Source: an uncultured Pelagibacteraceae bacterium
GTDB taxonomy: Bacteria; Pseudomonadota; Alphaproteobacteria; Pelagibacterales; Pelagibacteraceae
Direction of reading: 5' to 3'
Assembly (NCBI GenBank): GCA_902611465.1
Contig: CACLZS010000005.1
Location: 1 to 59,268, forward strand
Length of the DNA: 59,268 nucleotides
A model generated the notes under the pieces. That model saw nothing but the letters and a program-made list of their open reading frames with translations. It was not told the origin of the DNA and ran no database searches. Positions 44,167 to 53,272 of the stretch are shown in pieces. A program made the translations under genes and the position numbers. Within the stretch, counting starts at the first letter, position 1, and every line of letters begins with the position of its first letter.

Positions 44167-45195
44167 ATGAAAAAAATAGTAAATACGGCATTAATCATAA
44201 GCCTTTTTGTATCGACATTTTCGCTGGCGAATGAGGTGAACATCTTTAATGCAAGACATTATAAAGCTGATGCAGAACTTTATAGTAAATTTACAGACGC
44301 AACAGGAATTAAAGTCAACTTAATCAATGGTAAAGCTGGTGCTTTAGAAAAAAGAATGATCGAAGAAGGGGCAGACTCAGCTGCCGATCTTTACATAACA
44401 GCTGACGCTGGAAGATGTGGTGCTTTTAAGGCAAAAGGAATGACTCAATCAGGATTAGTTTCATCTACAATTAAATCATCTGTACCAAAAAGTTTTAGAA
44501 CTACACACTGGGTTGGAGTAGCAAAAAGAGCAAGAATTATTTACTACTCACCAGAAAGAGTAAGTGGTGCTGAGTTATCAGGGTTAACTTATGAAAGTTT
44601 AGCTGATCCAAAATGGAAAGGCAGAATTGCAATTAGAGCTTCTAGCAACATTTATAACAAATCTCTTGTAGCTTCATTAGTCAAAAATAATGGAAAAAAA
44701 GCTGCAGGTGAGTGGGCTAAAGGAGTTGTTGCAAACATGGCAAGAGATCCAAAAGGAAATGATAGAGCACAAATTATGGCTGTAGCAGCAGGAGAAGCTG
44801 ATATTGCTGTTGCAAATACTTATTACTTAGCTTTGATGTTATCAGGTAATAAAGGTCCAGAACAACAGGAAGCTGCAAAAAAAGTTAAAGCATTTTTCCC
44901 TAATCAAAATGATAGAGGGACACATATGAATATTAGTTGTGCTGCTTTAGTTAAACGAGCGCCTAATAAAGCTAATGCAATTGCACTTGTTGATTTCTTA
45001 TTATCACCAGAAGCTCAAGAACACTTTATAAATAATACATTTGAGTTTCCAATGATAGCTGGAGTTTCACCAAGTCCATTAGTTGTAAACAACTTAGGTT
45101 TAGATTTTAAACAAGATCTAACAACAAGTGTTGCTAGTTATGGAGCAAAGCAAGCTGACGCCTTAGAGGTAATGACGGCTGCTGGTTGGAAGTAA
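44167..45195 (+). CDS. Fe(III) ABC transporter substrate-binding protein (FutA/AfuA/FbpA type)
   Basis: 342 residues. A Sec signal peptide (MKKIVNTALIISLFVSTFSL, cleavage near ANE) precedes a mature ferric-binding protein: EVNIFNARHYKADAELYSKF, GIKVNLINGKAGALEKRM, SAADLYITADAGR, and the Tyr dyad of ferric-binding proteins in VANTYYLALM. It binds Fe(III) in the periplasm. First gene of the iron operon, preceded by a Fur box and promoter. Symbols futA, afuA and fbpA are all used for this family. Confidence 0.93.
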   Translation: MKKIVNTALIISLFVSTFSLANEVNIFNARHYKADAELYSKFTDATGIKVNLINGKAGALEKRMIEEGADSAADLYITADAGRCGAFKAKGMTQSGLVSSTIKSSVPKSFRTTHWVGVAKRARIIYYSPERVSGAELSGLTYESLADPKWKGRIAIRASSNIYNKSLVASLVKNNGKKAAGEWAKGVVANMARDPKGNDRAQIMAVAAGEADIAVANTYYLALMLSGNKGPEQQEAAKKVKAFFPNQNDRGTHMNISCAALVKRAPNKANAIALVDFLLSPEAQEHFINNTFEFPMIAGVSPSPLVVNNLGLDFKQDLTTSVASYGAKQADALEVMTAAGWK

Positions 45196-45218
45196 CATTG
45201 AAAGCAAAAAAAAAATTT

Positions 45219-45347
45219 ATGTCTGATGTTAATTTAAATAAATCAGCCAATGCATGCGTACCATGTGCTGAGGAGTGTAAAAATATTAAAAAAGACTATA
45301 TAGGTCATTTAAACTACATATATCTCTATGTTTACAAACAAATTTAA
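45219..45347 (+). CDS. Possible small cysteine-motif protein, 42 residues, within the iron operon
   Basis: The 132-base gap between the ferric-binding-protein and permease genes holds an ATG-started frame of 42 residues ending 17 bases inside the permease gene. It includes NACVPCAEEC (C13-x2-C16-x3-C20) and a His at residue 30, a plausible metal-binding cluster. An A-rich stretch precedes the ATG but no clear Shine-Dalgarno. It could instead be an untranslated spacer; short length keeps confidence low. Confidence 0.4.
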   Translation: MSDVNLNKSANACVPCAEECKNIKKDYIGHLNYIYLYVYKQI

Positions 45348-46956
45348 TATCTGGTTTTTAAGCTCACTGCTTATTTCATTGCTTGTTATAATTCCTATTT
45401 TGACAGTCTCTTTTAGTTTTTTTGAAGATACTTCTAGATATTTTGACATACTTAAAAAAACTTTTTTGTTTGAATATATTTTTAATTCTTTGTCACTTTT
45501 AGTTGGTGTCTTAATAGTAACTTTTTTTCTAGGGGTTGGATCTGCTTACGTAGTCTCTTTTTACACATTTCCAGGAGTTAACTTCTTTAAATGGGCATTA
45601 ATTTTATCTTTTGCTATACCCCCCTATATTTATGCTTATTCTTTATTTGCATTTTTTGACAATTATGGAACTGCATTTACAATATTAAAGAGTTTATTTG
45701 GCGAAGGGGAATACAATAAAAGTATACCAAAGTTTGATGGAATGTTCGGTTTAATATTATCTATTTCATTTTCTCTTTATGCCTATGTTTATATTCTTGC
45801 TAGATCTTCTTTTTTATATCAATCACAAAATTTAATAGACCTTGGAAGAAATTTAGGTTTTTCAAAATTTAAATCTTTTTATTCAATAATATTACCAGCC
45901 GCTAGACCTGCAATAGTTGCTGGTCTCTCTTTAGTTGCAATGGAAACACTAGCAGAGTTTGGGGCGGTAGATTTTTTTTCAGTTAATACGTTAACAACTG
46001 GCATATATAATGCTTGGATAACTTTTGATGATTTAGCTTTTGCTAATCGTATATCATTTTTTCTCTTGTTATTTATATTTATTCTTTTTCTGACTGAAAA
46101 TTTATCTAGAAAAAAAGCAAGATATCACTTGGATACAAAAGGTGGTTTTAAACAAAAAGAAAAAATAAAACTTTCTGGAACAAATTCTTTTTTTGCATTT
46201 TTGTTTTGTTTTTTATTGTTCTTTCTAAGTTTTCTATTTCCATTAGGGCAAATGCTTTATTGGACAATAAAATTTCCAGAAAATTTCTTTGACATAAATG
46301 TAATAAATCTTTTATTAAATACACTTTATTTAGTAGGATTATCAAGCTTAACTCTAATAATATTTGCTTTAATTTCTAATTATGGAAATCGAGTTTCGAG
46401 AAATAAAACATTAAATTTTTTATCCACATTGTCGATTTCAGGTTATGCTATACCAGGTGTTATTTTAGCCGTTGCTTTTATAACTTTTATTGCCTGGTTT
46501 GATGAAAATATAATTAAATCATTAGGTTTTTTATCAATTAAAAAATTATTTATTGGATCTATTTTAGGTTTAGTTATTGTTTATTTTGTTCGTTTTTATT
46601 CACTTGCTTTTAATGGAATAAAATCAGGATACGAAAAAATAAATATTTCTGTTGATGAGAGTGCATATCTTCTTGGTTATTCTAAAAGAAAAACGTTTTT
46701 GAATATTCATGTACCATATTTAAGAAATTCATTGTTATTTGTGATTATTTTAATATCTCTTGAAATAATAAGAGAATTGCCAATTACCCTGGTTCTACGC
46801 CCGTTTAACTTCGAAACATTTGCAACTACTGCTTATATCTCAGCATCAGAGGATATGCTTGAAGCAGCAGCGGTACCATCATTATTTTTAATTTTAATTG
46901 CTGCCTTTTTTATTACAATAACTTCAAATTATATTTTAAAAGAGAATAATGGCTAA
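45328..46956 (+). CDS. Fe(III) ABC transporter permease (FbpB/AfuB type)
   Basis: 542 residues with about 12 transmembrane helices in two homologous halves, the fused-permease layout of FbpB. EAA-type loops appear twice: NLIDLGRNLGFSKFKSFYSI with ILPAARPAIVAGL near residue 180, and VDESAYLLGYSKRKTFLNIH near residue 445. ETLAEFGAVDFFSVNT is a hallmark of iron(III) permeases. It overlaps the ATPase gene by 8 bases. Confidence 0.92.
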   Translation: MFTNKFNIWFLSSLLISLLVIIPILTVSFSFFEDTSRYFDILKKTFLFEYIFNSLSLLVGVLIVTFFLGVGSAYVVSFYTFPGVNFFKWALILSFAIPPYIYAYSLFAFFDNYGTAFTILKSLFGEGEYNKSIPKFDGMFGLILSISFSLYAYVYILARSSFLYQSQNLIDLGRNLGFSKFKSFYSIILPAARPAIVAGLSLVAMETLAEFGAVDFFSVNTLTTGIYNAWITFDDLAFANRISFFLLLFIFILFLTENLSRKKARYHLDTKGGFKQKEKIKLSGTNSFFAFLFCFLLFFLSFLFPLGQMLYWTIKFPENFFDINVINLLLNTLYLVGLSSLTLIIFALISNYGNRVSRNKTLNFLSTLSISGYAIPGVILAVAFITFIAWFDENIIKSLGFLSIKKLFIGSILGLVIVYFVRFYSLAFNGIKSGYEKINISVDESAYLLGYSKRKTFLNIHVPYLRNSLLFVIILISLEIIRELPITLVLRPFNFETFATTAYISASEDMLEAAAVPSLFLILIAAFFITITSNYILKENNG

Positions 46957-48007
46957 TAACTTTTTAGAAATAAATAACGTTGATTTCAAAGCTGGTGGAA
47001 AAACAAAAGTTAAAAATGTGTCTTTTTCTGTACAAAACGAAGGTGACATTATTTGTCTTCTAGGACCTTCAGGAATAGGAAAAACTACGATTTTGAGAAC
47101 AATCGCTGGATTAGAAAAAATTAACAATGGTTCTATAATTATCAATAATAAAACTATATCTTCAAAAAAAATTCATATTGAGCCAGAGGATCGAAATATT
47201 TCACTTGCCTTTCAAGACAATAGTTTATTTCCACATTACAATGTCGAAAAAAATATTTTAATTGGAACAGAAAAAAAAAATAAAAAAAAAACTAAAGTAA
47301 ATGTAAAAGAAATAGTAGAATTTTTAAATCTAAAAAAAATATTAAATAAATATCCACATGAGATAAGTGCTGGCGAAGCGCAAAGATCATCACTAGCAAG
47401 AGCTTTAGTTTCAAACCCTGACTTATTATTATTGGACGAGCCATTGTCCAATGTTGACCAAAGCTTTAAAGAAGAAATTCAAGTCGAATTAAAACAATTA
47501 TTAAGTAAATCTAAAATAACAACTATAATTGTGACACACGACTCTTACGAAGCGTTTTACTTAGGAAGTAAATGCGGAATAATATTAAATAAACAACTTA
47601 AACAATTTGATGATCCCTATAATGTTTATCATTTTCCTAATTCAGTAGAAGTTGTAAATTTTTTAAATAGAGGAATTTTAATTCCTGCAAAAGTTACAAG
47701 CGAAAATAGTTTAGAAAATAAAGATCTTGGAACAATTAAAGGTAATTTTGTTAAACATTATCCAAATGGTTCAGAGGTAAAACTTTTACTACAACCAGAA
47801 GATTTAGAACATGATGATAAAAGTAATTTAAAATTAGAAGTCGTTGATCGTAAATTTAGAGGAACAAATTTTATTTATACTTTAAAAACACCAAGTGAGT
47901 TACAAATTCCTGTATTTGTTCATTCACACCATATTCACCAGCATGAAATAGACGAAAAATTTGGTATTAAACGACCAATTCACATTGACCACATTGTTTG
48001 TTTTTAA
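46949..48007 (+). CDS. Fe(III) ABC transporter ATP-binding protein (FbpC/AfuC type)
   Basis: 352 residues. Walker A GPSGIGKTT near residue 33, signature ISAGEAQRSSLARAL (a variant of LSGGQ with Ala for the first Gly), Walker B LLLLDEPLSN, and the H-loop VTHDSYEA. A C-terminal regulatory (TOBE-like) domain follows from about residue 230. A lysine-rich stretch (EKKNKKKTK) sits before the Q-loop-distal helical region. Completes the three-component ferric iron importer. Confidence 0.94.
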   Translation: MANNFLEINNVDFKAGGKTKVKNVSFSVQNEGDIICLLGPSGIGKTTILRTIAGLEKINNGSIIINNKTISSKKIHIEPEDRNISLAFQDNSLFPHYNVEKNILIGTEKKNKKKTKVNVKEIVEFLNLKKILNKYPHEISAGEAQRSSLARALVSNPDLLLLDEPLSNVDQSFKEEIQVELKQLLSKSKITTIIVTHDSYEAFYLGSKCGIILNKQLKQFDDPYNVYHFPNSVEVVNFLNRGILIPAKVTSENSLENKDLGTIKGNFVKHYPNGSEVKLLLQPEDLEHDDKSNLKLEVVDRKFRGTNFIYTLKTPSELQIPVFVHSHHIHQHEIDEKFGIKRPIHIDHIVCF

Positions 48008-48034
48008 GTATTATTATACTTTAAAAATATATTC

Positions 48035-50479
48035 ATGGATAAAGATTTACCAAGAAGCACTAAAGTTGTAGTTATTGGAGGCGGCGTAGCTGGAACATCG
48101 TGTGCATATCATCTAGCTAAATTTGGCTGGAAAGATGTAGTTCTATTAGAGAGAGACCAATTAACATCTGGAACTACATGGCATGCAGCTGGTTTAATGG
48201 GTCAATTAGGGGCTTCATCTACTATTACAAAGTTAAGAAAATATACTTTGGATCTTTATCAAGAATTAGAAAAGAAAACTGAATTATCAATAGGATTAAA
48301 ACAGAATGGAGCAATTACAGTAGCTACCACAAAAGAGAGAATGCAAGAGTTGTTGAGACAAGCAACTACCGCCCAACTATCGGATGTTGAAGTACATGTT
48401 TTAGATAAAAAAGAAACAAAAGATTTATATCCTGTTGTAAATAATGATGACATTATTGGAAGTGTTTACATGCCAAAAGATGGTCAAGCTGACCCAGTAG
48501 GTGTAACTAATGTTTTAGCAAAAGCTGCTAGAATGGAAGGAGCACAAATTTTTGAAAAAACTCCTGTAACAAAAATTCTGGTTAAAAATAATTCTATAGT
48601 TGGAGTTGAGACCGATAAAGGAAAAATTGATTGTGAGTATGTAGTTTTAGCAACAGGTATGTGGTCTAGACAAATAGGTGAAAAAATGAATGTTAGTATT
48701 CCATTGTATCCCAATGAACATTTTTATGTGATCACGGAACCTATGAAAGATCTACCAAAAAACTTACCAGTTTTAAGAGATTATAATAATTGTCTCTATC
48801 TTAAAGAAGACGCAGGAAAAATGTTAGTTGGAATTTTTGAACCAAATGCAAAACCAGCCTTTAAAAATATTGGTGTTGTGCCAGATGATTTTTCTTTTGG
48901 TGAATTACCAGATGATTTTGATCATTTCGAACCTTATTTACAAAAATCATTTCACAGGTTGCCTATGTTGGAAAATGCGGGAATTAGAAAATTTTTCTCT
49001 GGCCCTGAATCATTTACTCCTGATACTCAATATCTTTTAGGTGAAACTCCTGAGATTAAAAAACTTTTTACATGTTGTGGTTTTAATAGTATTGGAATTG
49101 CAAGTTCAGGAGGTGCTGGACGAGTTATTGCAGAATGGATGATTAATGGACACATTAATGAAGATTTATTTTCATTAGATATTAAAAGATTTCAAAAATT
49201 TCATTCATCAAAAAAATTTATAATGGAAAGAGTGACTGAAACACTTGGTGATTTATATGGAATGCATTGGCCATTTAAACAACATAAAACATCAAGAAAC
49301 CAAATTGTATTACCCTACCAAGAGGAGCTAAAAAAATTAGGAGCTTGTTTTGGTACCTCGGGAGGTTTTGAAAGACCTATGTGGTATGCGTTAAAAGGTG
49401 AAAAGGCTGAATACAATTATAGTTTTGGTTATCAAAATTGGTATCCATCAGCAGAATTTGAAACTAAAAATACCAGAGAAAACGTTGGATTATTTGAGTT
49501 GTCTCCTTTTTCAAAATTTGACCTTGAAGGGAAAAATGTTCACGAAGAATTGCAAAAAATTTGTACCGCAAACATAAAAGATGTTGAGGGTAGGGCAACT
49601 TATACCCAGATGTTAAATGAAGATGGAGGAATAGAGACTGATGTTACTGTTACATGTCTTGAAAAAAACCAATTTAGAGTGATCGGTCTAGCAGCAACAA
49701 GAGAACATGATAAATTTCATATAAAAAAACATATTTCAGAAGAGGTCAATTTTAAAGATGTAACAGAAGATTTAACATGCCTAGGATTATACGGACCCAA
49801 CACAAGAAAATTACTATCTAATATCAGTAATGACGATTTTACAAATGAAGGTATAAAGTTTAGTCATGGAAAATTCGTTACTATTGACGGAGTTAAAGTC
49901 TGGGCTCAAAGATTATCTTATGTAGGTGAAATAGGATTCGAATTATATACAAACATAGATGAAAGCAAAAAATTATTTTTAGCCATTATTAAAGAGGGTA
50001 AAAATCATAGCTTATCACTTTGTGGTGCGCATGCTATGGACATTATGAGAATGGAAAGTGGTTTCTTACATTGGGGACATGATATATCCCCTGAAGAAAA
50101 TCAATATCAAGCAGGACTTAAATTTGCAATCAGTTATAAAAAAAATATAAATTTTGTTGGAAAAGAAGCATTATTAAAAATTAAAGATCAAAACCCCACA
50201 AAGTCATTAGCTATGATGGTGTTGAAAGATAACAGACCTGGAGAACCTTTGTTACTTCATGAAGAGCCAATTTACTTAGATGATAAAATAATTGGCAGAA
50301 CAACATCAGGAAACTATTCATTTAATTTTAAAAAAAATATCTCATTTGGTTATGTCAACTCTGGAAATTCTATTGAAGACTTGATTAATAAAAATTTATC
50401 TATTGAAGTTGAAAAGAAAAAATACCCTGTAACAATAATCAAAAAACCCTTAAATCAAAAAAATATAAAAGATATTTAA
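48035..50479 (+). CDS. Dimethylglycine/sarcosine dehydrogenase-like flavoprotein (DAO + GcvT), paralogue 3
   Basis: 814 residues with the same architecture as the genes at 24990 and 34222. FAD motif KVVVIGGGVAGTSCAYHLA at 10-28; covalent-FAD histidine candidate H50 in SGTTWHAAGL. The GcvT half ends with RLSYVGEIGFELYTNI and ESGFLHWGHDISPEEN. It overlaps a TauD-type dioxygenase gene by one base, unlike the other paralogues, so it may act on a different methylated amine whose processing needs the dioxygenase. Confidence 0.9.
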   Translation: MDKDLPRSTKVVVIGGGVAGTSCAYHLAKFGWKDVVLLERDQLTSGTTWHAAGLMGQLGASSTITKLRKYTLDLYQELEKKTELSIGLKQNGAITVATTKERMQELLRQATTAQLSDVEVHVLDKKETKDLYPVVNNDDIIGSVYMPKDGQADPVGVTNVLAKAARMEGAQIFEKTPVTKILVKNNSIVGVETDKGKIDCEYVVLATGMWSRQIGEKMNVSIPLYPNEHFYVITEPMKDLPKNLPVLRDYNNCLYLKEDAGKMLVGIFEPNAKPAFKNIGVVPDDFSFGELPDDFDHFEPYLQKSFHRLPMLENAGIRKFFSGPESFTPDTQYLLGETPEIKKLFTCCGFNSIGIASSGGAGRVIAEWMINGHINEDLFSLDIKRFQKFHSSKKFIMERVTETLGDLYGMHWPFKQHKTSRNQIVLPYQEELKKLGACFGTSGGFERPMWYALKGEKAEYNYSFGYQNWYPSAEFETKNTRENVGLFELSPFSKFDLEGKNVHEELQKICTANIKDVEGRATYTQMLNEDGGIETDVTVTCLEKNQFRVIGLAATREHDKFHIKKHISEEVNFKDVTEDLTCLGLYGPNTRKLLSNISNDDFTNEGIKFSHGKFVTIDGVKVWAQRLSYVGEIGFELYTNIDESKKLFLAIIKEGKNHSLSLCGAHAMDIMRMESGFLHWGHDISPEENQYQAGLKFAISYKKNINFVGKEALLKIKDQNPTKSLAMMVLKDNRPGEPLLLHEEPIYLDDKIIGRTTSGNYSFNFKKNISFGYVNSGNSIEDLINKNLSIEVEKKKYPVTIIKKPLNQKNIKDI

Positions 50480-51270
50480 TGTTTAAAATAATTTCAAAAA
50501 AAAATAGGGCTGCAGAAATTATTTGTAATCTTAACAAAATTGACAATAAGCAATTAAAACAAATTAAATCAACACTTGATAAGTATGGAATGATTTATTT
50601 TCCAAAACAAAAACTTAGTTCCAAGAATTATCTTAATTTTGCAAAAAAATTTGGTAAACCAGCTAATTATCCAAGATTGAAAGGTTTGAATAAAAAATAT
50701 CCTCAAATAACTGTTGTACAACGTAAATCTACTGACAAAGGGCCTAGCTTTGGTGAACAATTTCACACAGACTCCTCTTATACAAAAAAACCTCCTAGAT
50801 ACACGATGTTACTTTCAAAACTAGTACCTAAAAAAGGTGTTGCTAATACTGACTTTTCTTCGCAGTACTTAGCTTATGAAAAATTATCAAAAAATTACAA
50901 AAATAAGCTTAAAAAATTAAAAGGCATCTATTCTTCACATGGACCAATATCAATTACAACAGTTGAGAGAGAAAAAGAAAAAGGAAAAATATCTAAAGAA
51001 CTGATTTCCAGACATAAAATAATAAGAACTATTAAAAATAAAAAAACTATATACTGTAGCCCAGGACACTTTTTAAAATTTAATACACATATGACTAAAC
51101 AAAAAAAAGAACTAAAGAAATTCTTATTCAATCATCAGACAAAAAAAACCTTTCAATATTCATTAGAATGGGAAAAAGATCAGCTTGCTATTTGGGATAA
51201 TAGAGCCATGCTCCATCAGGCTACCCCGTTTAAAGGTAATAGAATACTTCATAGAATAACAATACTTTAA
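50479..51270 (+). CDS. TauD/TfdA-family 2-oxoglutarate-dependent dioxygenase
   Basis: 263 residues. The iron triad is H-x-D in EQFHTDSSY near residue 94 and the distal His in WDNRAMLHQATPF; the 2-oxoglutarate-binding Arg is in RILHRITIL at the C-terminus. YGMIYFPKQ and FGKPANYPR are typical N-terminal TauD segments. Family substrates include taurine, alkylsulfonates, phenoxyacids and gamma-butyrobetaine. Coupling to a dimethylglycine-dehydrogenase-like gene favours a methylated amine or betaine, but this is inference. Confidence 0.9.
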   Translation: MFKIISKKNRAAEIICNLNKIDNKQLKQIKSTLDKYGMIYFPKQKLSSKNYLNFAKKFGKPANYPRLKGLNKKYPQITVVQRKSTDKGPSFGEQFHTDSSYTKKPPRYTMLLSKLVPKKGVANTDFSSQYLAYEKLSKNYKNKLKKLKGIYSSHGPISITTVEREKEKGKISKELISRHKIIRTIKNKKTIYCSPGHFLKFNTHMTKQKKELKKFLFNHQTKKTFQYSLEWEKDQLAIWDNRAMLHQATPFKGNRILHRITIL

Positions 51271-51274
51271 TAAA

Positions 51275-52201
51275 ATGTATTCAATATTTCTTGGGTTAAC
51301 ACCTTTTATTTTTATCACACTATTTGGTTTTGTTTTTGGAAAACTTAAAATTTTTGATTTAGGTCATGCAAAAGTTTTAAATTTGTTTTTATTCTATGTA
51401 GCGGTCCCTGCCTTAATAATTAAATTTGTTGCTCAAAGTGAAATCGGTCAAGTCGATATAAAACAGATAGTTTCATATTTTTTAATGCAGGGAAGTCTTG
51501 GGTTTTTAACATTTTTATTAACATCAAAGTTTTTTAAAAGACCTATTCCAGAATCTATTATATGGGCATTGATGGTAGCACTATCTAATCATGTAACATT
51601 ATTATTACCTATTACAAAAATCTATTTTGGAACTGAAGTAATTACTCAAGTAACAAGTATAATATTAATGGATGGGGTTATTTTATTATCTGTAATTGCT
51701 TTTTTTTTAGAACTTACAACTAAAAAAAATATTCGATTAGCTGTATTTATAAAGAACATAGTTCTTAATCCAATGATATTTTCAATCTTAATTGGTCTTT
51801 TACTATTTGTGTTTGAGATAAATATCGATGATACGCCAATAGACTACGTTCTTTCTGTTTTGGCAGCTTGTGTTTCTCCTATAGGACTTTTTGCAATTGG
51901 TATCACATTATCTTTTTACACACATAAAGTTATTAATAAACTAACTGCTTCTGTATCTATATTGAAATTAGTAGTTTCCCCAATCATCCTCTTGATAATC
52001 GGATTTATCATATTTGATGCTGGACAACCTGAAAAAATTCCTGGTGCTTTTTTTGTTAGTGTTGCACCATGTGGTCATACAGCTGTCGTATTATGTTCTG
52101 CCTATAATGTAAGTCCTGAAAATATAATAAAAGCTTTATTTATCTCAACTTTTGCATCATTTGCCACCATATTTTTTGCTATTCAATATTTAACAACTTA
52201 A
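51275..52201 (+). CDS. AEC-family (auxin efflux carrier) transporter
   Basis: 308 residues with about ten hydrophobic helices in two repeats. NLFLFYVAVPALIIKFVA and the C-terminal FFVSVAPCGHTAVVLCSAYNV are AEC-type membrane segments with Pro kinks. Bacterial AEC proteins move organic acids such as malate or malonate. It starts 4 bases after the TauD gene and ends one base before the stop of a convergent tartrate/D-malate-type dehydrogenase, matching an organic acid cargo. Confidence 0.87.
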   Translation: MYSIFLGLTPFIFITLFGFVFGKLKIFDLGHAKVLNLFLFYVAVPALIIKFVAQSEIGQVDIKQIVSYFLMQGSLGFLTFLLTSKFFKRPIPESIIWALMVALSNHVTLLLPITKIYFGTEVITQVTSIILMDGVILLSVIAFFLELTTKKNIRLAVFIKNIVLNPMIFSILIGLLLFVFEINIDDTPIDYVLSVLAACVSPIGLFAIGITLSFYTHKVINKLTASVSILKLVVSPIILLIIGFIIFDAGQPEKIPGAFFVSVAPCGHTAVVLCSAYNVSPENIIKALFISTFASFATIFFAIQYLTT

Positions 52202-52202
52202 G

Positions 52203-53270
52203 TTAATTAATATTATCTAAGATTTTATTAGCACATTCTTTTGTATTGCTATCACCATCTAGATCTTTAGTTCTATTTTGTTTTTTTAGCAAAGTTTTTT
52301 CGATTGAACTTACTATTCGTGTGGCAGCTTCTTTTTCACCTAAATAATCTAACATCATAGCGCCAGACCAAATTTGACCTATTGGATTTGCAATACCTTT
52401 TCCAGCAATATCAGGTGCTGATCCATGAACAGGCTCGAATAAAGAAGGATGTTTATTTGTTGGGTTAATATTTCCTGATGGAGCTATACCAATTGTTCCC
52501 GTACATGCTGGACCCAAATCGGATAAAATATCTCCAAATAAATTTGATGCTACAACAACATCAAACCACTCTGGTGTTAAAACAAATCTTGCAGCTAAAA
52601 TATCGATATGAAATTGATCTGTTTTAATCTCAGGAAAATCTTTTTTATTTTCATAAAATCTTTGGTCCCAGTATGGCATTGTTATAGAAATACCATTTGA
52701 TTTTGTGGCATTAGTTAATTTTTTTCTATCTCTTGTTTTTGCTAATTCAAATGCAAATTTTTGAACTCTATCTATTCCATGTTTTGACATTATAGTTTCT
52801 TGTATAACAATTTCTCTTTCAGTATTTTGATACATTTTTCCACCTACCGAAGAATATTCGCCCTCAGTGTTTTCACGCACTATCATCATATCTATGTCAC
52901 CAGGTTTTTTATTTGCTAAGGGTGCATTTACTCCTTCAAATAATTTTACTGGCCTTAAATTGATAAATTGATCAAATTCTCTTCTAAACTGTAGTAGGGA
53001 ACCCCATAAAGTAATATGATCTGGGTATTTATCTGGCATACCTACTGCACCAAAAAATATTGCATCATGATTACCAATTTGTTGTTTCCAATCATCAGGT
53101 AGCATTTTTCCATGCTTTTCATAATAATCACATGATGAAAAATCAAATTCATCTATCTTTAATTTAAATTGATGTTGATTTGCTACTTCTTTAAGTATTT
53201 TTAAAGCTTCTGGAACAACCTCTTTTCCAATACCATCTCCAGCAATTGAGGCGATTTTGTATTCTTTCAT
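52203..53270 (-). CDS. Tartrate/D-malate dehydrogenase-type decarboxylating enzyme (TtuC/DmlA family)
   Basis: 355 residues of the isocitrate/isopropylmalate dehydrogenase superfamily. IASIAGDGIGKEVVPEAL opens it, DHITLWGSLLQFRREFDQ and NLRPVKLFEGV contain the substrate arginines, DMMIVRENTEGEYSSVGG is the conserved loop and SNLFGDILSDLGP the metal-binding aspartates. The WGSLLQFRR pattern is that of tartrate/D-malate dehydrogenases rather than LeuB. Mn/NAD-dependent oxidation and decarboxylation of D-malate or tartrate is expected. Two bases after guaC on the same strand. Confidence 0.88.
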   Translation of the reverse strand: MKEYKIASIAGDGIGKEVVPEALKILKEVANQHQFKLKIDEFDFSSCDYYEKHGKMLPDDWKQQIGNHDAIFFGAVGMPDKYPDHITLWGSLLQFRREFDQFINLRPVKLFEGVNAPLANKKPGDIDMMIVRENTEGEYSSVGGKMYQNTEREIVIQETIMSKHGIDRVQKFAFELAKTRDRKKLTNATKSNGISITMPYWDQRFYENKKDFPEIKTDQFHIDILAARFVLTPEWFDVVVASNLFGDILSDLGPACTGTIGIAPSGNINPTNKHPSLFEPVHGSAPDIAGKGIANPIGQIWSGAMMLDYLGEKEAATRIVSSIEKTLLKKQNRTKDLDGDSNTKECANKILDNIN

Positions 53271-53272
53271 CC

